NCBI GenBank assembly: GCA_034766995.1
Contig: CM068313.1
Location: forward strand, 15,760,512 to 15,824,511
Direction of reading: 5' to 3'
DNA: 64,000 bases
Source: Acanthacorydalis orientalis
Lineage: Eukaryota; Arthropoda; Insecta; Megaloptera; Corydalidae
Shown: piece by piece, positions 34,211 through 47,783 of the stretch
Layout of the letters: every line of letters starts with the position of its first letter
Position numbering within the stretch: the stretch's first letter is position 1
Translations under genes and position numbers: made by a program
Notes under the pieces: model-generated
Told to the model about the DNA's origin: nothing
The model's input: only the letters and a program-made list of their open reading frames with translations
Databases searched by the model: none

Positions 34211-35721
34211 AATTAATTGAATTAAATTCAAATGAAAATTGAATAGATGTAATCAAAAAGCATATATGGTAATATTTTATTGTTATTTATTTATATAGAA
34301 TTTCATTTCAATTTTTAATCATACATACTTTATTATTTGTAAGTATCTCAATTTATAAAATTAAAAATAGTTTTCATGTTAGAAAGATTAAAAGTTATTT
34401 TCTATACATTTAATTAAAAAAATCCATGTTGAGTTTATAGTGTTCTTAATAAAGATTTCAACTGTCTAGTTTTAGTGAACTAAATGGAAATGAAGAAAAA
34501 ATATTAACTTTATTTATTATATGAACAGAACTCAAAAATAAAGTTCTATAGTTATTAGTTTCAAATATAATCAAGTTCGAGTATATTGAAATTGGGGATG
34601 ATATGTGTACATATTTAATTTTTCAAGAAAATCTTTTTTCTATTAAAGAGATAATCATATTGGAAAAGTAAAAAGTCAAAGCTCTTCTGAAAAGTAAATT
34701 CGTTTTTCAAACTTAAATATCATTTAATATTCTTTCGGGCTGGATACGAAACTTAAATGTTCTGTTACAGTTCTAAGAATAAATGACTAGTCCAGAAAAA
34801 AAATAGTTCTCTCTATTAAAAAAAATTAAGATAACGACAAGCTCAGAAAAGATGATGACGAATGTCTCTTGGGATATCTATGAGTCCTTTTAAAGGATAT
34901 TACTTCTTGTAGTACCACGATCAATTCATATCGTTATTAACCCATTGTAATTGAAGATTTAAAAATAAAATCAAATAATAGCTACGTTTGTAACATTTCT
35001 TTTTTACTATCAGAGCTTTGATTCTTTTACTGTCGTAATAATTAATTTTATAAGGATACTAGTAAATAAACCCGTCAAAATTGACGGGAAAATAGAAAAA
35101 GACTATTTATTGGGTTTCAGAATATAACATATTTAAACATAAAAAATACCAAACAACGAAATTTAATAATTAAACTTGAAGCATATCAATTGTGAAAACT
35201 TCCTTATACACCACAAGTTCGGTAGAAGGCGGCAGACGGCTATGTTGCTGACAAAATGAGAAAAGTGGGTTTTTATTATTAAGATAACGAATATATAGAT
35301 TTTCTAAGTCAAATTGATTTAATAGTAAGGAAATCTAATTTTTATTCTCGAATTTCATTTATATAAGTAGTATATGAGAACAAATTTTTATTCATTTTTA
35401 TTGTTCTCAATTCATTAATTAATATTCAGAAATTAGAGTTTTTTAAAATATTTTTCTTAATATTATAATAAGATGGATAACCTTTGAAAATAAGTAAATT
35501 TAAATATTTTCTATAAATTCAGCTTTTATTTATAATGTTGTTACAATTCTAATAAGAGTTCAGATATTATTTAAATATATTATAACATGATATTCACGTA
35601 GATTTCTTAAAATTTATAAAGCTTTACATCCCTTTGAATTGTAATAAGCTGATTTCAATATAAAATAATATTTAATTCTTTGAATAGTAACATAATCTCT
35701 TAATATGCTTTAGATCTTCTT

Positions 35722-35730
35722 TACATATAC

Positions 35731-35799
<69 letters not shown>
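35722..35799. repeat. (TA)n microsatellite
   Basis: TACATATACATATACA leads into about 64 bases of perfect TA. Confidence 0.95.
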
Positions 35800-35801
<2 letters not shown>

Positions 35802-35874
35802 TAGCTACATAAATATTCTGCTATTTGAATTTTGGAAAGTCGACGATTATAAATTTGGTTTTAAATGTATTTGA

Positions 35875-35875
<1 letters not shown>

Positions 35876-35906
<31 letters not shown>

Positions 35907-35952
35907 TTATATTATATACATATATATATATTATATATATATATATATATTT
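35876..35952. repeat. Imperfect (TA)n
   Basis: TA tracts broken by TACATA, TTTATATTA and TATTA. It lies 77 bases downstream of the previous array, so the two may be parts of one decayed array. Confidence 0.85.
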
Positions 35953-36451
35953 AATTTTAAAATGAAATTATTGCTGTCATAGGGTTTTATATGTATCAAA
36001 TATAGAAAATTAAGCATTATGTCAAATTTATCATACTAGCTGACTTAACATGGTTAGTATCAAATATAAATTTATTAGAAAGAAGACATTTATACGCATT
36101 CCTGAAGAAATAAAATTAATAATGCATTTAATGTGATGAATTTATTAATTAAAATCAATATTTTTGTGAATAATCTAATTTTAATTCTAGATAATAAATT
36201 GTGTATCAATATTAACAAATAAGAAGGAAAATATGTATTAAAACTATACTTTTTTAAATGATATCTTATTCGTTTATCAACTAATATATTCTCATGCTAG
36301 TAATACTGCATGTTATAGAAATTGTGATGAAATTATTTACAGTTAGTCTTTTTGAGTTCTTTTTAAATTTTATCCTTATGTAATAAGTATGAAATGATTG
36401 TTTCTATATTTTAAACGACTTGAAATACATGATCTGTTAATTTAAAAATTG

Positions 36452-36491
<40 letters not shown>
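36452..36491. repeat. (TA)n microsatellite
   Basis: About 40 bases of TA. Confidence 0.95.
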
Positions 36492-36492
<1 letters not shown>

Positions 36493-36779
36493 TATGAATA
36501 AATAAAGTTTAATTCCAATTATGATAATTCTATTAAATGAAGAGATGAACATGTCAATGTTATAGTTAGGCTAACAATCTTGAAAGTAGGAGTATAACAA
36601 ACTTATTCCACTTGACAATTTCAATATTGACTTTGCTATTCAGTACAGTGTTACAAACTGAAAGATATGTATGTCATGTTATTTAAAGAGAATGGTAATA
36701 ATGTCAAATGAAATTATGAGGTTTTATTTGATTTTAAATTTCTATATTTTGATATAAATCAAAATATTTTTTTTAAGTT

Positions 36780-36810
36780 TATATATTTATATATATATAT
36801 ATATATATAT

Positions 36811-36867
<57 letters not shown>

Positions 36868-36904
36868 CATACATATATATATATATATATATAGTATATA
36901 TATG

Positions 36905-36947
<43 letters not shown>

Positions 36948-36961
36948 ATTATATATATACA
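36780..36961. repeat. Compound (TA)n(GATA)n(TA)n microsatellite
   Basis: TA, then about 55 bases of (GATA)n at 36813-36867 (nearly 14 units), then ACATACA, TA, GTATATATGCTA and a further TA run. It is the only sizeable tetranucleotide repeat in the window. Confidence 0.95.
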
Positions 36962-37341
36962 TAAACATACAATGGATTTTAAGAAAATTAAGTATAAAAT
37001 TATCATTGAACAGATAAGGTTCGTAGGAATTAGTTTTGTATTTCATATATTTGCTGCAAGCAAAAAACGTATTTTTATAATATGAACATCATGCGTTTGT
37101 ATTTAAGTAAAATATTTTTATTGAATGTAAAATAATATTAGTTTTAGAATATCCGATTTAAAATAGAATAAAAAATATTTTTATTAGACATTATTACTGA
37201 ATGATTTCTTTCTAGACATGAATGTATAAAGAAATGTTTTTTCGAAACTTAAAATGTTTATCAATCATAAAATGTGATGTAAAAAATAATGTAAGACTCA
37301 TTATTCTAAGAGACGTCTTTGTTTTCAAGTTTGTAGTTTGC

Positions 37342-37344
<3 letters not shown>

Positions 37345-37409
<65 letters not shown>
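37345..37409. repeat. (TA)n microsatellite, interrupted
   Basis: Two TA runs separated by one AAA interruption. Confidence 0.95.
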
Positions 37410-38021
37410 GAATTAAACACACAGAATATCAAACACAGGATACCAAAAGTATATAAAAATATTTTTGTATATATCAGATAGCTTGAAATATTGTCCAGTG
37501 TAAAATAAACAAGAAACGTTTTTCAAGTTTGATTAATTACAAACACTGTACAATTCATTGGGAAAGTTTTATCTTTTGCTATAAATAATAAAAAATTTAT
37601 ACAACTATTTTTAAATTTAAAGTTCCTACTCGGTTATTAAAATTTATAGTGTTCTTTTGCAAAGAGGTATGTTTGTCAGAAAAAGTTATTAATAACTATA
37701 TTATATATAATTTTATTAATATTCAATTGAACTTTCTTGATAGCGAAGAATTTTAAATTGGACCATAATTAACTGAAGTAAAATAAATATCAAAGTAGGT
37801 AATGAAGTTTGCCTGGAATAATAGCATTGATATAATTGGAATTTATTTTAATTAGTACTTTAAGGAAAAATATATTTTTATTTTTTTGTATAATCTATAT
37901 TGCAATAGCAAATGGATGTTTTAAAATAAAAACTAGATTTTAAAAATATAAATAATCACATAGAAAAATTGTAAGTTTGAAATATGATTATATAATATCA
38001 AAATAAAGTGCTTTGTTGACT

Positions 38022-38028
38022 ATATATA

Positions 38029-38105
<77 letters not shown>
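38022..38105. repeat. (TA)n microsatellite, interrupted
   Basis: About 84 bases of TA with TTT and TATTTATATTTA interruptions. Confidence 0.95.
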
Positions 38106-38108
<3 letters not shown>

Positions 38109-38915
38109 CGAAACAATCTCTGTTATTTTCAAATCATTAATAATTAACATTTTTAATTTTGTGATATTGAAGCACTTTAATTAATATAAATGATTAATCT
38201 CAGACTGTGAAATGATAATTTCAAAATGTTATCTGTATCATCTTCCATGTGAATTATTAAAATGTATAAAGTTTTTCACAAATAAACTTTTCACATTCCA
38301 GTAGGTCATAAGTAAATCTAATATAAAATATAATTTGATTATTAATCAAATTAGATTGTTTATAATCCCCTTTTTATATAAAATGTATATATTTTACCTT
38401 CATTGGTTTTACTGATGGAATATGTATAATTTTACCCAAATATTCTTATTTCTATTTAATATTTTATAGAAAACACATATTTTATTGAAGAAAAAAAATT
38501 AGTTAACGAAGACATTATTTTTTCTTTTCATGAACTGAGGCAAGAGATATTTAAAGGTTTTTTTTTTAGAAAAATGTCCAGTATTCTACATGTTGTTCAA
38601 AGAGTTCTAAATTGCATTATTCTTTTTTGAGAATATTTTTTTCTAGATTTTTCAAGTTTTTTGTTAGTTTTTGAATATTGAATCATCTTTTAAATAATTT
38701 CATAACTTAAATATAATATTTTTATAATAATATATTTAAGGTTATTTATTAAGCTCCACTCAAGATATTCATTGCGTTATATTACATTTTTGCAGTATTT
38801 GACTTCAATTAAGCTTTTATTTAATTATATAGATAAACAAATCATGTACAAATATTAGGTAAGATTTGAATAATTTCTAGATTCATAGTTTTATTTCAAG
38901 TAACGAATGATTCTC

Positions 38916-38919
<4 letters not shown>

Positions 38920-38964
<45 letters not shown>
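38920..38964. repeat. (TA)n microsatellite
   Basis: About 45 bases of TA. Confidence 0.95.
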
Positions 38965-38967
<3 letters not shown>

Positions 38968-39139
38968 TGTATTTTGAATAGTTATAAGGTAAACTTGAGT
39001 TTGTGAAAAATAAACGGCGTGCGTATGTTCTTGCGTATGAAAGGCAGTGTCTACATAGATATACATTCAAAAATAAATTTGAATTCATTTATAATACATA
39101 AAAAGTAAATACTGGGCCACTATTGACATTAGTTTGAAA

Positions 39140-39440
39140 TAACTCTTAAGGGTGTACTTTTTTAACGTTCATACTAAAACGTAATCACTTTGTTCTCCAT
39201 AGCAGTTATTCCCTTGGGCAATTAATTTAACTCCACTTGTCGTCTTTCTGTCATTTGAGTTCACTCGTGTCACATCGTTAAAAAACCTTACGCCTCGAAA
39301 AAAGAACTATCTTTTTCATTGTCTCAAATGCATTCATTTAACGATTTACATTTTATTTGATTGTAAAATGTTTAACGTTTCCTGTTTAGCCTTCAATTAC
39401 TTTCTCGTCATTTCTTTCAATGTGGATGGAGTTTTAAATT
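39140..39440. promoter_or_regulatory. Possible conserved non-coding island
   Basis: A more complex patch with repeated AACGTTC/TTTAACG words (near 39163, 39337 and 39370) and TCACTCGTGTCACATCG near 39262. It has no coding frame and no clear transcription signal. Confidence 0.2.
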
Positions 39441-39731
39441 TGTCTTGAAGTCACTTGTAAGTAATTAAAAAAATGTGTTTATTTGGATATATTTTGTATT
39501 TGTTTTTATTCAATATGTACAAAATACAATGTGTATGTAAACTTTATACTTCTTGATAGACTAGTATTTTTTTATAAAATATTTGTTTTTTGTGAGGTTT
39601 GAAAATAAAAAGTATTACTATTAAATTATAAAATAAACTCTTATATGCTTTTTGGATTAGAAATTGACTTAAAATAATTTAAACAACGATAGGTAAAAAA
39701 TAGTTTTGTAAATACTTTAATCGATATACAT

Positions 39732-39858
<127 letters not shown>

Positions 39859-41169
39859 AATGTATTTGTGTAAATGTAAACTACTCTCATAAAGTATAGT
39901 ATACAAATACCATTTAATTATTAACTTTAGACGATAGTAGTTTCTCGTATTGCAATATCTATATTGCACCAAGTATCACAAAAATTGGAACAGTCTATGA
40001 ACCAATATGCTAAAAATACTTTTATTTCTGCACCGTATGTTTCGGCTTTGTATTTTCATTTGAAAATACCATTTTACATATTGCGCCGTCATCATCTTTG
40101 TGTACATAAACAGGTCTATACAAAAAGCACAGTTTTTTTTCTTTTTCATTCTAGTGGCACAGAACCGTGCACTTGATATAGACAATGACGTTTATTAAAT
40201 AGACTGGATATCTACCGTACAATGCTGCGTTGTATTATTCTTTTCTGGAAAATAAAACTCTCGTATAAAGGAAATTTGTAACATTTCCTAGATAATCAAA
40301 TAAGAATGAAATGTCAAATCGATTTTGGTAAAAATTCGAGTTTTTATTCGATAGTTTCTTATGATAAATTGCTAATGTTTTATTGATATATATATTTATT
40401 GTGTTTTTTTTTTATTGGACGAAATTGAAATATTTTAAAATATGCAATAATAACTGATATATAAAATTTATTTTTACTTTAAAAATAAACTGAACATAAA
40501 ATAAATTTATTTGAATAATTAAATTGTTTTAAAAATAAATACTTTTTTTATTTTAGTCAAATATTGATTTCTTGAACTTGTTAGCTGGTGAATCTTGGCT
40601 GCTTTATGAAACAGGGTAAATTAATAAAATATGTCAAACATTATAATTTCGGTTTTTATTTAATAAATTTTATGAATAACTGATTAAATAAAAAAATATT
40701 TTATTATTAAGTATATTATTAATAAAAAAAGTCTGAAAATTAAATCAAAAATAATATTCTTTTCTAATCGATTTATTTTTAAATTAATGAGTTTCGTTAA
40801 AATAAATTCAATTACAAAATATATATTTACGAGTCAATACTAAAATATATTATTTTTGTGTTATTTTTTGTATGTAAATATCCGGATCAGTTGAATTGAT
40901 ATAAAATAAAATAAAAATTACAATATTCGTTTTTTTTTGAAAATGGGTATTATTTATCATAATTGTTTTAAATAACTATAATTAAACGTTTTTAATAAAA
41001 TTATTCGTCAATTTTTTAAAATAGATTTTATATACAATTTGAATTGTTTATTAAATTATACAATTTAAAATTGAAAATAATGAAAATATTAAATGATGTA
41101 TTTTTAATAATTGTAATTAATTTTGTAGATATGTTTTGGTAGTACATATGCATATGTATATTTTACATA

Positions 41170-41170
41170 A

Positions 41171-41213
<43 letters not shown>

Positions 41214-41214
41214 T
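41170..41214. repeat. (TA)n microsatellite
   Basis: About 45 bases of TA with one GTA interruption. Confidence 0.9.
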
Positions 41215-41429
41215 GTTGTTAATTAATTTTTGGAAACCTTAGAATAATATTTGTATTAGGGGAATTTAATTAATATCATGCTCATAGTTTCGATTTTTTA
41301 ACTACGTTGTTATTAACATCTGTTAATTATTGGAAGGAGTATAAATAAATCAAAAGATAAATATTTGTGAATATCAAGAAGAGATAATTGTATAGTTTGA
41401 AAATTAGGTAATTATATAACATAACTATG

Positions 41430-41458
41430 TATATATATATATATATATATATATAGAT

Positions 41459-41532
<74 letters not shown>
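41430..41532. repeat. Long (TA)n microsatellite
   Basis: About 103 bases of TA with GATATATATATATAAA interruptions near 41456-41473. Confidence 0.95.
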
Positions 41533-41537
<5 letters not shown>

Positions 41538-42140
41538 TAGATCTTTTCATTTGTGGTTGATAATATTAGTAATTATATTAGATGTTTTTTCTATATTTTT
41601 CGTAATTTAATTTATTTTAACACATTTTTTACTAGAAATTTCTACGAATTATGTACCCTAATTTATATAATTGGTTAAAAATGATGCTAATAAAGAAAAT
41701 GAATTAAGATGAAATTAAATAATCAGTTGTGGTGTGTTTGTATCTATCTCCGGTATACATAACTACAAAATTGTGACTCTTAGATAACTGAATTTTTTTG
41801 TTCATACTTATAATAATCTGAGAATGCGTACTACAATTTTTAATTTCGTTAAAAATATTCAGATTTTAATTTCTAAACGATCTGATGTTTTCATATGTGT
41901 AAGGTTATTAATAATTAAGATTTCTGCAACTATAACCTCAATTCTTTCATCATTATTTCTTATGCAATTTATTATAATTATATCAAGTTTGTTAAAGAAC
42001 AGAAAATTAAAAATATTAAAATCACGAAATTATAAATATCTATTTATTTTTTAATGCTAATATCTGATAAATAGGCATTAAAAAATAAATTTCAAACCTT
42101 TTTTTAATAACTATCTTGTTATAATCTCTAAATTTATGTA

Positions 42141-42424
42141 TTAGGTTGATACGAAAATAATTGCGGTTTTTGTTTTCTGAATTCTAACTTTAATTTTTTT
42201 TTAATGAAAATTTTATTTCATCGTGCTCATGTTAATATCATTTTAAAGTGCATTTTTCGGTCTGTATTTTGGTAACATTGACTTTGGTTTTACTATTAAT
42301 TTTGATTCAAATTAGGCTATTGAATTAAAGATGGAAAAGAAGCAGATGACAGCATTTTTTTTGTATGAGTTTGAATCATTGAATTTGAAGGTCATAAATC
42401 GCAATTATTTTTCTACTAATTTAA
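42141..42424 (+). mobile_element. Mariner with a larger internal deletion (284 bp)
   Basis: The left end TTAGGTTGATACGAAAATAA and the right end TCGCAATTATTTTTCTACTA are flanked by TA at 42139-42140 and 42425-42426. The first 200 bases are collinear with the 5' part of the 19.1 and 49.0 kb copies, including a start MEKKQMTAFF and YEF. The sequence then jumps to GAATTTGAAGGTCATAAATCG, the 3' subterminal region. The deletion is independent of, or nested within, the one shared by the three 550-570 bp copies. Confidence 0.9.
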
Positions 42425-43182
42425 TATTTATGATATAAGAATGTATCCTCTGTACTTTATTTTTTCCAAAGTACAAATCGTTTCCTGGTACTTAATTTTC
42501 TCTTCTGATTTATATCTTTTCGATGTTTGAACTTCATTATCATACTTAATATTTTTAATTCCACTATATGTATTTAAATAGTTTGTAATATGATAAAATT
42601 GAAGTAACGAGTTAACATTCAAATATTTCCTGGAAATTACATAAACATATATATATATATATATAATAAAATGAACTGATTTTTTTCTGTATAAGTATTA
42701 TGGAATTAAGAAGTCAGTGTTAAAGTCTAATAGAGGTATATGTTATTCTATATAAAATAATAATTTATAAAACAAAACGTCGTAACAAATTTTACAAAAT
42801 ATATTTTGAAAAATATGATTGTTATATATATATAATTCTTTGTAAATTAACGACTTATTTTTATTTGTAAGACTTTTCCTTGTTATACGTTCACCATTTC
42901 TTTCATTCATGTACGATGGTCATGTCTCTTGAGAAAACACATTTATTTTACATCAGCTTGCAAGCATCCGTTCTGTACTAGCTCTATGTATACTTTTTTC
43001 AATTTTTACCTTCTTCTCAACCAGTTCAATACTTTTTTCGTAACATTATGTTCTCTTTGTCTTTTTTTATCAATAATCATACTCTTTTCCACAACACATT
43101 TTTTTACTTGAAGTAATTGCATCACTCTCGAATATAACCAATACTTTCACGACAAATGTTCTATGAAAAAATTGTTCATTAT

Positions 43183-43183
43183 A

Positions 43184-43222
<39 letters not shown>
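43183..43222. repeat. (TA)n microsatellite
   Basis: About 40 bases of TA followed by AAATAAATAGATAGATA. Confidence 0.95.
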
Positions 43223-43231
<9 letters not shown>

Positions 43232-43803
43232 GATAGATATTATAGAACTGAATAGAATTTTTTTTGTAAAGTAAAATGTCAATCGACTTTTAGAACGAAT
43301 AAATACTTGTTATATTTTTAAATTAATTTAATTAGATATTAAAAATTAAACTCAATTAATATTGTATGAACGAATAATGTACAAATGAAGTTTAGAGAAT
43401 CCAATATAGAACAAATATATTATCTACGAAATATATGAATTAGGTTTATGATTTTAGTATAAAACTTTTAATAGTTAGATAATAGTTTAGACTAAAAATT
43501 AATTTTTAATCAAGATTGATTTCACAGTGCTGTACGAGTTCTTTAATATATTATACATGAAACTTACATACATTTATGCTTTTATTATTCAATGGTTCAA
43601 CAAGAGAAGTGTAAATATTGAATATTGGTTTTACTGTGAAATTTCATGATGAATCAGAGTACAACATGATATTGTTTTCTCTTTGATAGTTGTCTTCTTT
43701 TTCTTATTTGATGAAATGCAGATTTGAGTTATGTGCAAGTTTATCGTACATTTTATTGAAATAAAACTATGTAAGATACTACTTAACTGTTCCACAGTAC
43801 TAG

Positions 43804-43814
43804 TATATATATAT

Positions 43815-43857
<43 letters not shown>
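43804..43857. repeat. (TA)n microsatellite
   Basis: TA with one ACATACA interruption, about 54 bases. Confidence 0.95.
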
Positions 43858-43862
<5 letters not shown>

Positions 43863-44857
43863 TAAATGATTTTGACTCAGAAAAAATAAATCAATAAAAT
43901 AAGAAAGCTAAATATTGAAAATAAAAATGCATTCATTGTTTCTATGATGCTACTGCTACAACAATTCATTTATGTATTGTTCTTGTGTAAAGTACAGGAT
44001 CTTATAATTGATAATTAAGTAAAATTACTATGTTTTTTCTTGAATAAAAGTTGTTACTTCAAAAATGAAGTTACTTTGTTTTGAAAAAAAATAAATATAA
44101 GATTAACACCTGCCGTGTTATTGAAAAAAGTATTATCAAATAACATTTACTCTTGAAACTCTCTTATTTTTATTGATAATGTATCAAGACAATTGTATTC
44201 TTATAGATTTTAAAATAACTCAGTTTGATTAGAGTAATACATGTAATTATAAATGTAATTCACAATTTATACTATTTTGTTATTATTTAACTGTTAAAAG
44301 ACTTACTGTTCATTATTACATTGAACAGTTGTTTTTTTAATACATAAAATTTATAAACTCGTGATAATTTTTCTATATCAAATAATAATTAATAGTAGAA
44401 ACCCATTATAAATATTTGACTGACATATGTAATCATTTATGATATATCTTTATATTTCAGATAGAATCTCTGCAGAAATTAATTTATATTGCGTGAACGG
44501 AATATAAATTTTTGTAGATATTATCTCCTAAATGATTGATTATTTGGCTGTAATCTTTACAAATTGATTAAAAAACACATTTGAGTATATTTGTTAATGA
44601 TATTTTATTTTTAATTTATGCCCGTTTATTGCACTATTTAATGACTTGAAGCAATTTTTGTCAAAATTATTTCATCGAAAATTTATATTTTCGAATAAAA
44701 AATAAAATGAAAATTTAAATTTGACATGCTTTAAGATGATCTGTGGAAAGAACACATTTAAAACGAAAAAGGCGATGAAAATACCTGACAGCAGATATGT
44801 ATAAAAATAGAAAAAAATGAATTTTGCGACAGGGAAACTGTCAACTATAAAACCGTT

Positions 44858-44860
<3 letters not shown>

Positions 44861-44913
<53 letters not shown>
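44861..44913. repeat. (TA)n microsatellite
   Basis: About 53 bases of perfect TA, then AAACACATACATTC. Confidence 0.95.
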
Positions 44914-44917
<4 letters not shown>

Positions 44918-45052
44918 ACATACATTCACGTATGTAAACGGCTCTTAAATTTTTCTTAGAAATTTGAATGTCAAAAGATTTTTAATGTAAAAGTATGTGG
45001 TATTGTACTTGTATACAAACACAATCATACATATACAGGTACATGCATATAC

Positions 45053-45055
<3 letters not shown>

Positions 45056-45104
<49 letters not shown>
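45056..45104. repeat. (TA)n microsatellite
   Basis: About 49 bases of TA, only 140 bases after the previous array. Confidence 0.95.
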
Positions 45105-45106
<2 letters not shown>

Positions 45107-45387
45107 TAACTTCAAGACTTATCTTTTTATATATAAAATTAAATAATATAATAAATCTATTTCATTTTGTTCCTACTCTAGGCTTATACACAATTTACAT
45201 GGGTTTAAATCAGGAATAGTAAAATATAATTTATTATTTTGTATTAAGTTTTTCTAATATATTTCCACGTTTAAAACAGATAATTTATAAATATTAATTA
45301 ATTATTTTTTTCCTTATGTCTGATCTATTATAAAATTGAAGATTACATAAGATTTTGAATGTAAAAATCGACATGTTCAGATAAGTT

Positions 45388-45396
45388 TACACACAT

Positions 45397-45442
<46 letters not shown>
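45388..45442. repeat. Compound (CA)n(TA)n microsatellite
   Basis: ACACACATACACACACA followed by about 37 bases of TA and GCGTG. Confidence 0.9.
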
Positions 45443-45445
<3 letters not shown>

Positions 45446-45469
45446 TGTAAATATATTCTTTTTATTATA

Positions 45470-45850
45470 TAATATGATGTATATATGCGAGGCGTCACAA
45501 GAGTGCAAGTACAATAACGAATAGGTTGTTATTAATATTGTGGAGAATGCAAAAAAATTGATCTTTTTATTAACGAATGAAAAATGGATTTTTCCTACAT
45601 AAACCAATGTAGGTACACTTATAAAGGCGAAATTGAATTTTGACGCACCCACATGAGTTACCCACAGACTATCCACAAAATGAGCTGTAAGCATAGCGTT
45701 GCGAAGGGCTGCAACTAGTTGACAAATGACAATGTGTCATAAATGAAAAATAGCACTAGTCCCCACTAAATGTTGATATTCTCGGAATTCCAAAGCGACC
45801 AAAAATATTTACGAACTTTGTAAATCGGATAAAATCTAATATACACACAG
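45470..45850. promoter_or_regulatory. Possible conserved non-coding island
   Basis: A complex patch with GCGAGGCGTCACAAGAGTGC near 45486, GACGCACCCACATGAG near 45641 and ACAAATGACAATGTGTCAT near 45721 (an imperfect palindrome). The 105-codon minus frame over it (45377-45694) is partly TA repeat and has no recognised domain. Confidence 0.25.

Positions 45851-45857
<7 letters not shown>

Positions 45858-45884
<27 letters not shown>
45858..45884. repeat. (TA)n microsatellite
   Basis: ACATACA followed by about 27 bases of TA. Confidence 0.9.
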
Positions 45885-45887
<3 letters not shown>

Positions 45888-46319
45888 GTGTATTCAGCTG
45901 TTTGGAATATATAAATAAATAATGAGGAGTAATTTTTCTTAATATCTTTTGTAACTTCCACTAAAAACTCATTTGAAATGAAAAATTGTTATACTAACTC
46001 GATATTTTAATAAAATATAGCTGTCAAAAGTAATTGTGTTATTGAATACATTTTTTAAAAAAACAATATTTTTAATTAATAATGAAATTAAAAAATCTCA
46101 CAGGTTAAAATTATAAATTATTTAATAATGAAATATGTTCTAATTTTATTTTTCTTTGTAAAAAAATTACATTTTTCTTTATAAAATTTATATAATTTTT
46201 AATTTAAATTGGATACAAGATCCTATTTTTAGTTTATTTGATTTATTTTTTAAAGTTAAAAATAATCTGTAAATATGTAAAATAAATCACAATTAAATTT
46301 AACGCATTTAATTTTTTTA

Positions 46320-46680
46320 TGTAATTTGCAACATTTCAAAGTTCAAAGTGAGTGTCACCAAATTTTTTCTAACCAAAAAAATTGTTATTCATAAAGCGAG
46401 TTACCATCATTTCGTTCAATATTTTCTTCTAAGAGATTTTAAGATCAAGATACAAATTCCGGTCTCGGAAATTAATTTATAATTCTATTGTTTTTGTTTA
46501 TAGTAGGACTTTCTTCGCCAATATTGTAATAATTCTTGCGGAAGTGAGTTTCTTGTTTATTTTGTTATCAATACTTTTCGGGTTTATATTATGTACACAA
46601 AAAGAGATTACACGTCATTAAGATGTCGTTGCATTGAAACTGTTGTCTTCCTTATAAATTGTTATTTTTAATTTGATTGA
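46320..46680. promoter_or_regulatory. Possible conserved non-coding island with nuclear-receptor-like site
   Basis: TTCAAAGTTCAAAGTGAG near 46335 resembles two direct half-sites separated by one base (AGTTCA-A-AGTGAG), the arrangement bound by DR1-type nuclear receptors such as HNF4 or USP heterodimers. The surrounding 350 bases are more complex than background. One degenerate site in AT-rich DNA is weak evidence. Confidence 0.2.
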
Positions 46681-47351
46681 TGTTTTGAAGTGAAAATTAT
46701 GTTAAACATAATTAAAAGTAAATGAATTTTGCTCGTTGAATATGTTAATTAATTGTTATAAATATATAGTATTAGTTACAAATAATTTTAATAAAAAACT
46801 GTTGTAATTTCATTTTTTGGATAAATGTCAGAAATTTAGTTGTTTATTAAACTTTTAATCATTTATTTTTCTATAATAATCGATACTTGTACTGTGATAC
46901 ATGGTAGTAATGAGACGGTATATAATCTTTTCTAATAACAATTTTGTATATTTTAAAAAATATTCAACATTTATATCTAATAAAAAATTATTATTTAAAT
47001 AATAAGACATTTTTTAAAGGAAGATATTTGTTTTTTTTTTTTTTTTAAGTAAAGTTTGGTATCCAAAAAAAAAGTTTATGCTTTGAAACATTTAGGTTGA
47101 TTGAGCGTGTCTACAGTTATTTATGCCTTATATAAAAATTGAGTAGAGTAATTTTGATAAAATAATAAAATGTCATATTTATTTTATACGGGATTATAAA
47201 TTCAAAGTTTAAACATTTTACTTGCAAAAATTTTTATTTAGAATTAAATTTGTCAACCTATAAATCGAAACTTGTTCAGTAATCGATTAACGATTCTTTT
47301 TGATTTTTCATTATATTTTGATGACAATGTCATATTATTCTCAGAGCACTA

Positions 47352-47383
47352 AGATATAGAAATCTCTTTCTATATCTTAGCAC
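47352..47383. other. Perfect 14-bp hairpin
   Basis: CTAAGATATAGAAA and its exact inverse complement are separated by four bases (TCTC). It lies 70 bases from a solo mariner end. Possible origins are a small palindromic element or a templated duplication. No RNA gene is claimed. Confidence 0.6.
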
Positions 47384-47449
47384 TCTGACGATAATGGCAA
47401 TACAATCAAAATTTATATAAAGATATCAAAAATAATCAATCATAGTCAC

Positions 47450-47514
47450 CATTGAAAAAAATTAAGGTTAGAATTCAGAAAACAAAAACTGCAATTATTT
47501 TCCTATCAACCTAA
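47450..47514 (-). mobile_element. Solo mariner 5' terminus
   Basis: About 65 bases matching, in inverse orientation, the first 65 bases of the deletion mariners: CAACCTAA at the outer end (47507-47514), AACAAAAACTGCAATTATTTT next, then GGTTAGAATTCAGAA and the AATTTTTTTCAATG motif. TA follows at 47515-47516. No matching second end is found upstream, so the rest is lost by deletion or decay. Confidence 0.75.
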
Positions 47515-47783
47515 TATAAATGCTTTACTCATAATTATGGAAATGTTAATTAATTTATTAATCCTTTATATATTTCATATTTGTGATAGCTGATCCATGA
47601 ATTCTAAAAATGAAAAGTTATAAAATTACGATTTGAATTCCTTTTAAATGAGTATATTTCATTGTTAATTAATTTCATCAGATATTGCATTCTTGCTTTG
47701 TCTACTCAAACATTTAAAGTATTACGAAATATAAATTATTAAATTGAAACAAAATGATGCTGATTTAATTTTTTATTTTTCAG

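Larger units (their letters stand above)
42425..47449. other. Non-coding stretch
   Basis: AT-rich, with TA arrays at 43183, 43804, 44861, 45056, 45388 and 45858 and islands at 45470-45850 and 46320-46680. I recognise no gene. An inverted repeat (CTAAGATATAGAAA, loop TCTC, TTTCTATATCTTAG) at 47352-47383 forms a perfect 14-bp hairpin. Confidence 0.5.

Noticed and set aside
36759..37046. Minus frame with regular Tyr-Leu-Ser-Ile repeats
   Set aside because: The repeat pattern is the translation of the (GATA)n and (TA)n tract, not a repeat protein.
47092..47115. TTAGGTTGATTGAGCG as a partner end for the solo mariner at 47450
   Set aside because: Only the first nine bases match the terminal repeat. 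The diagnostic ATAATTGCGG is absent.
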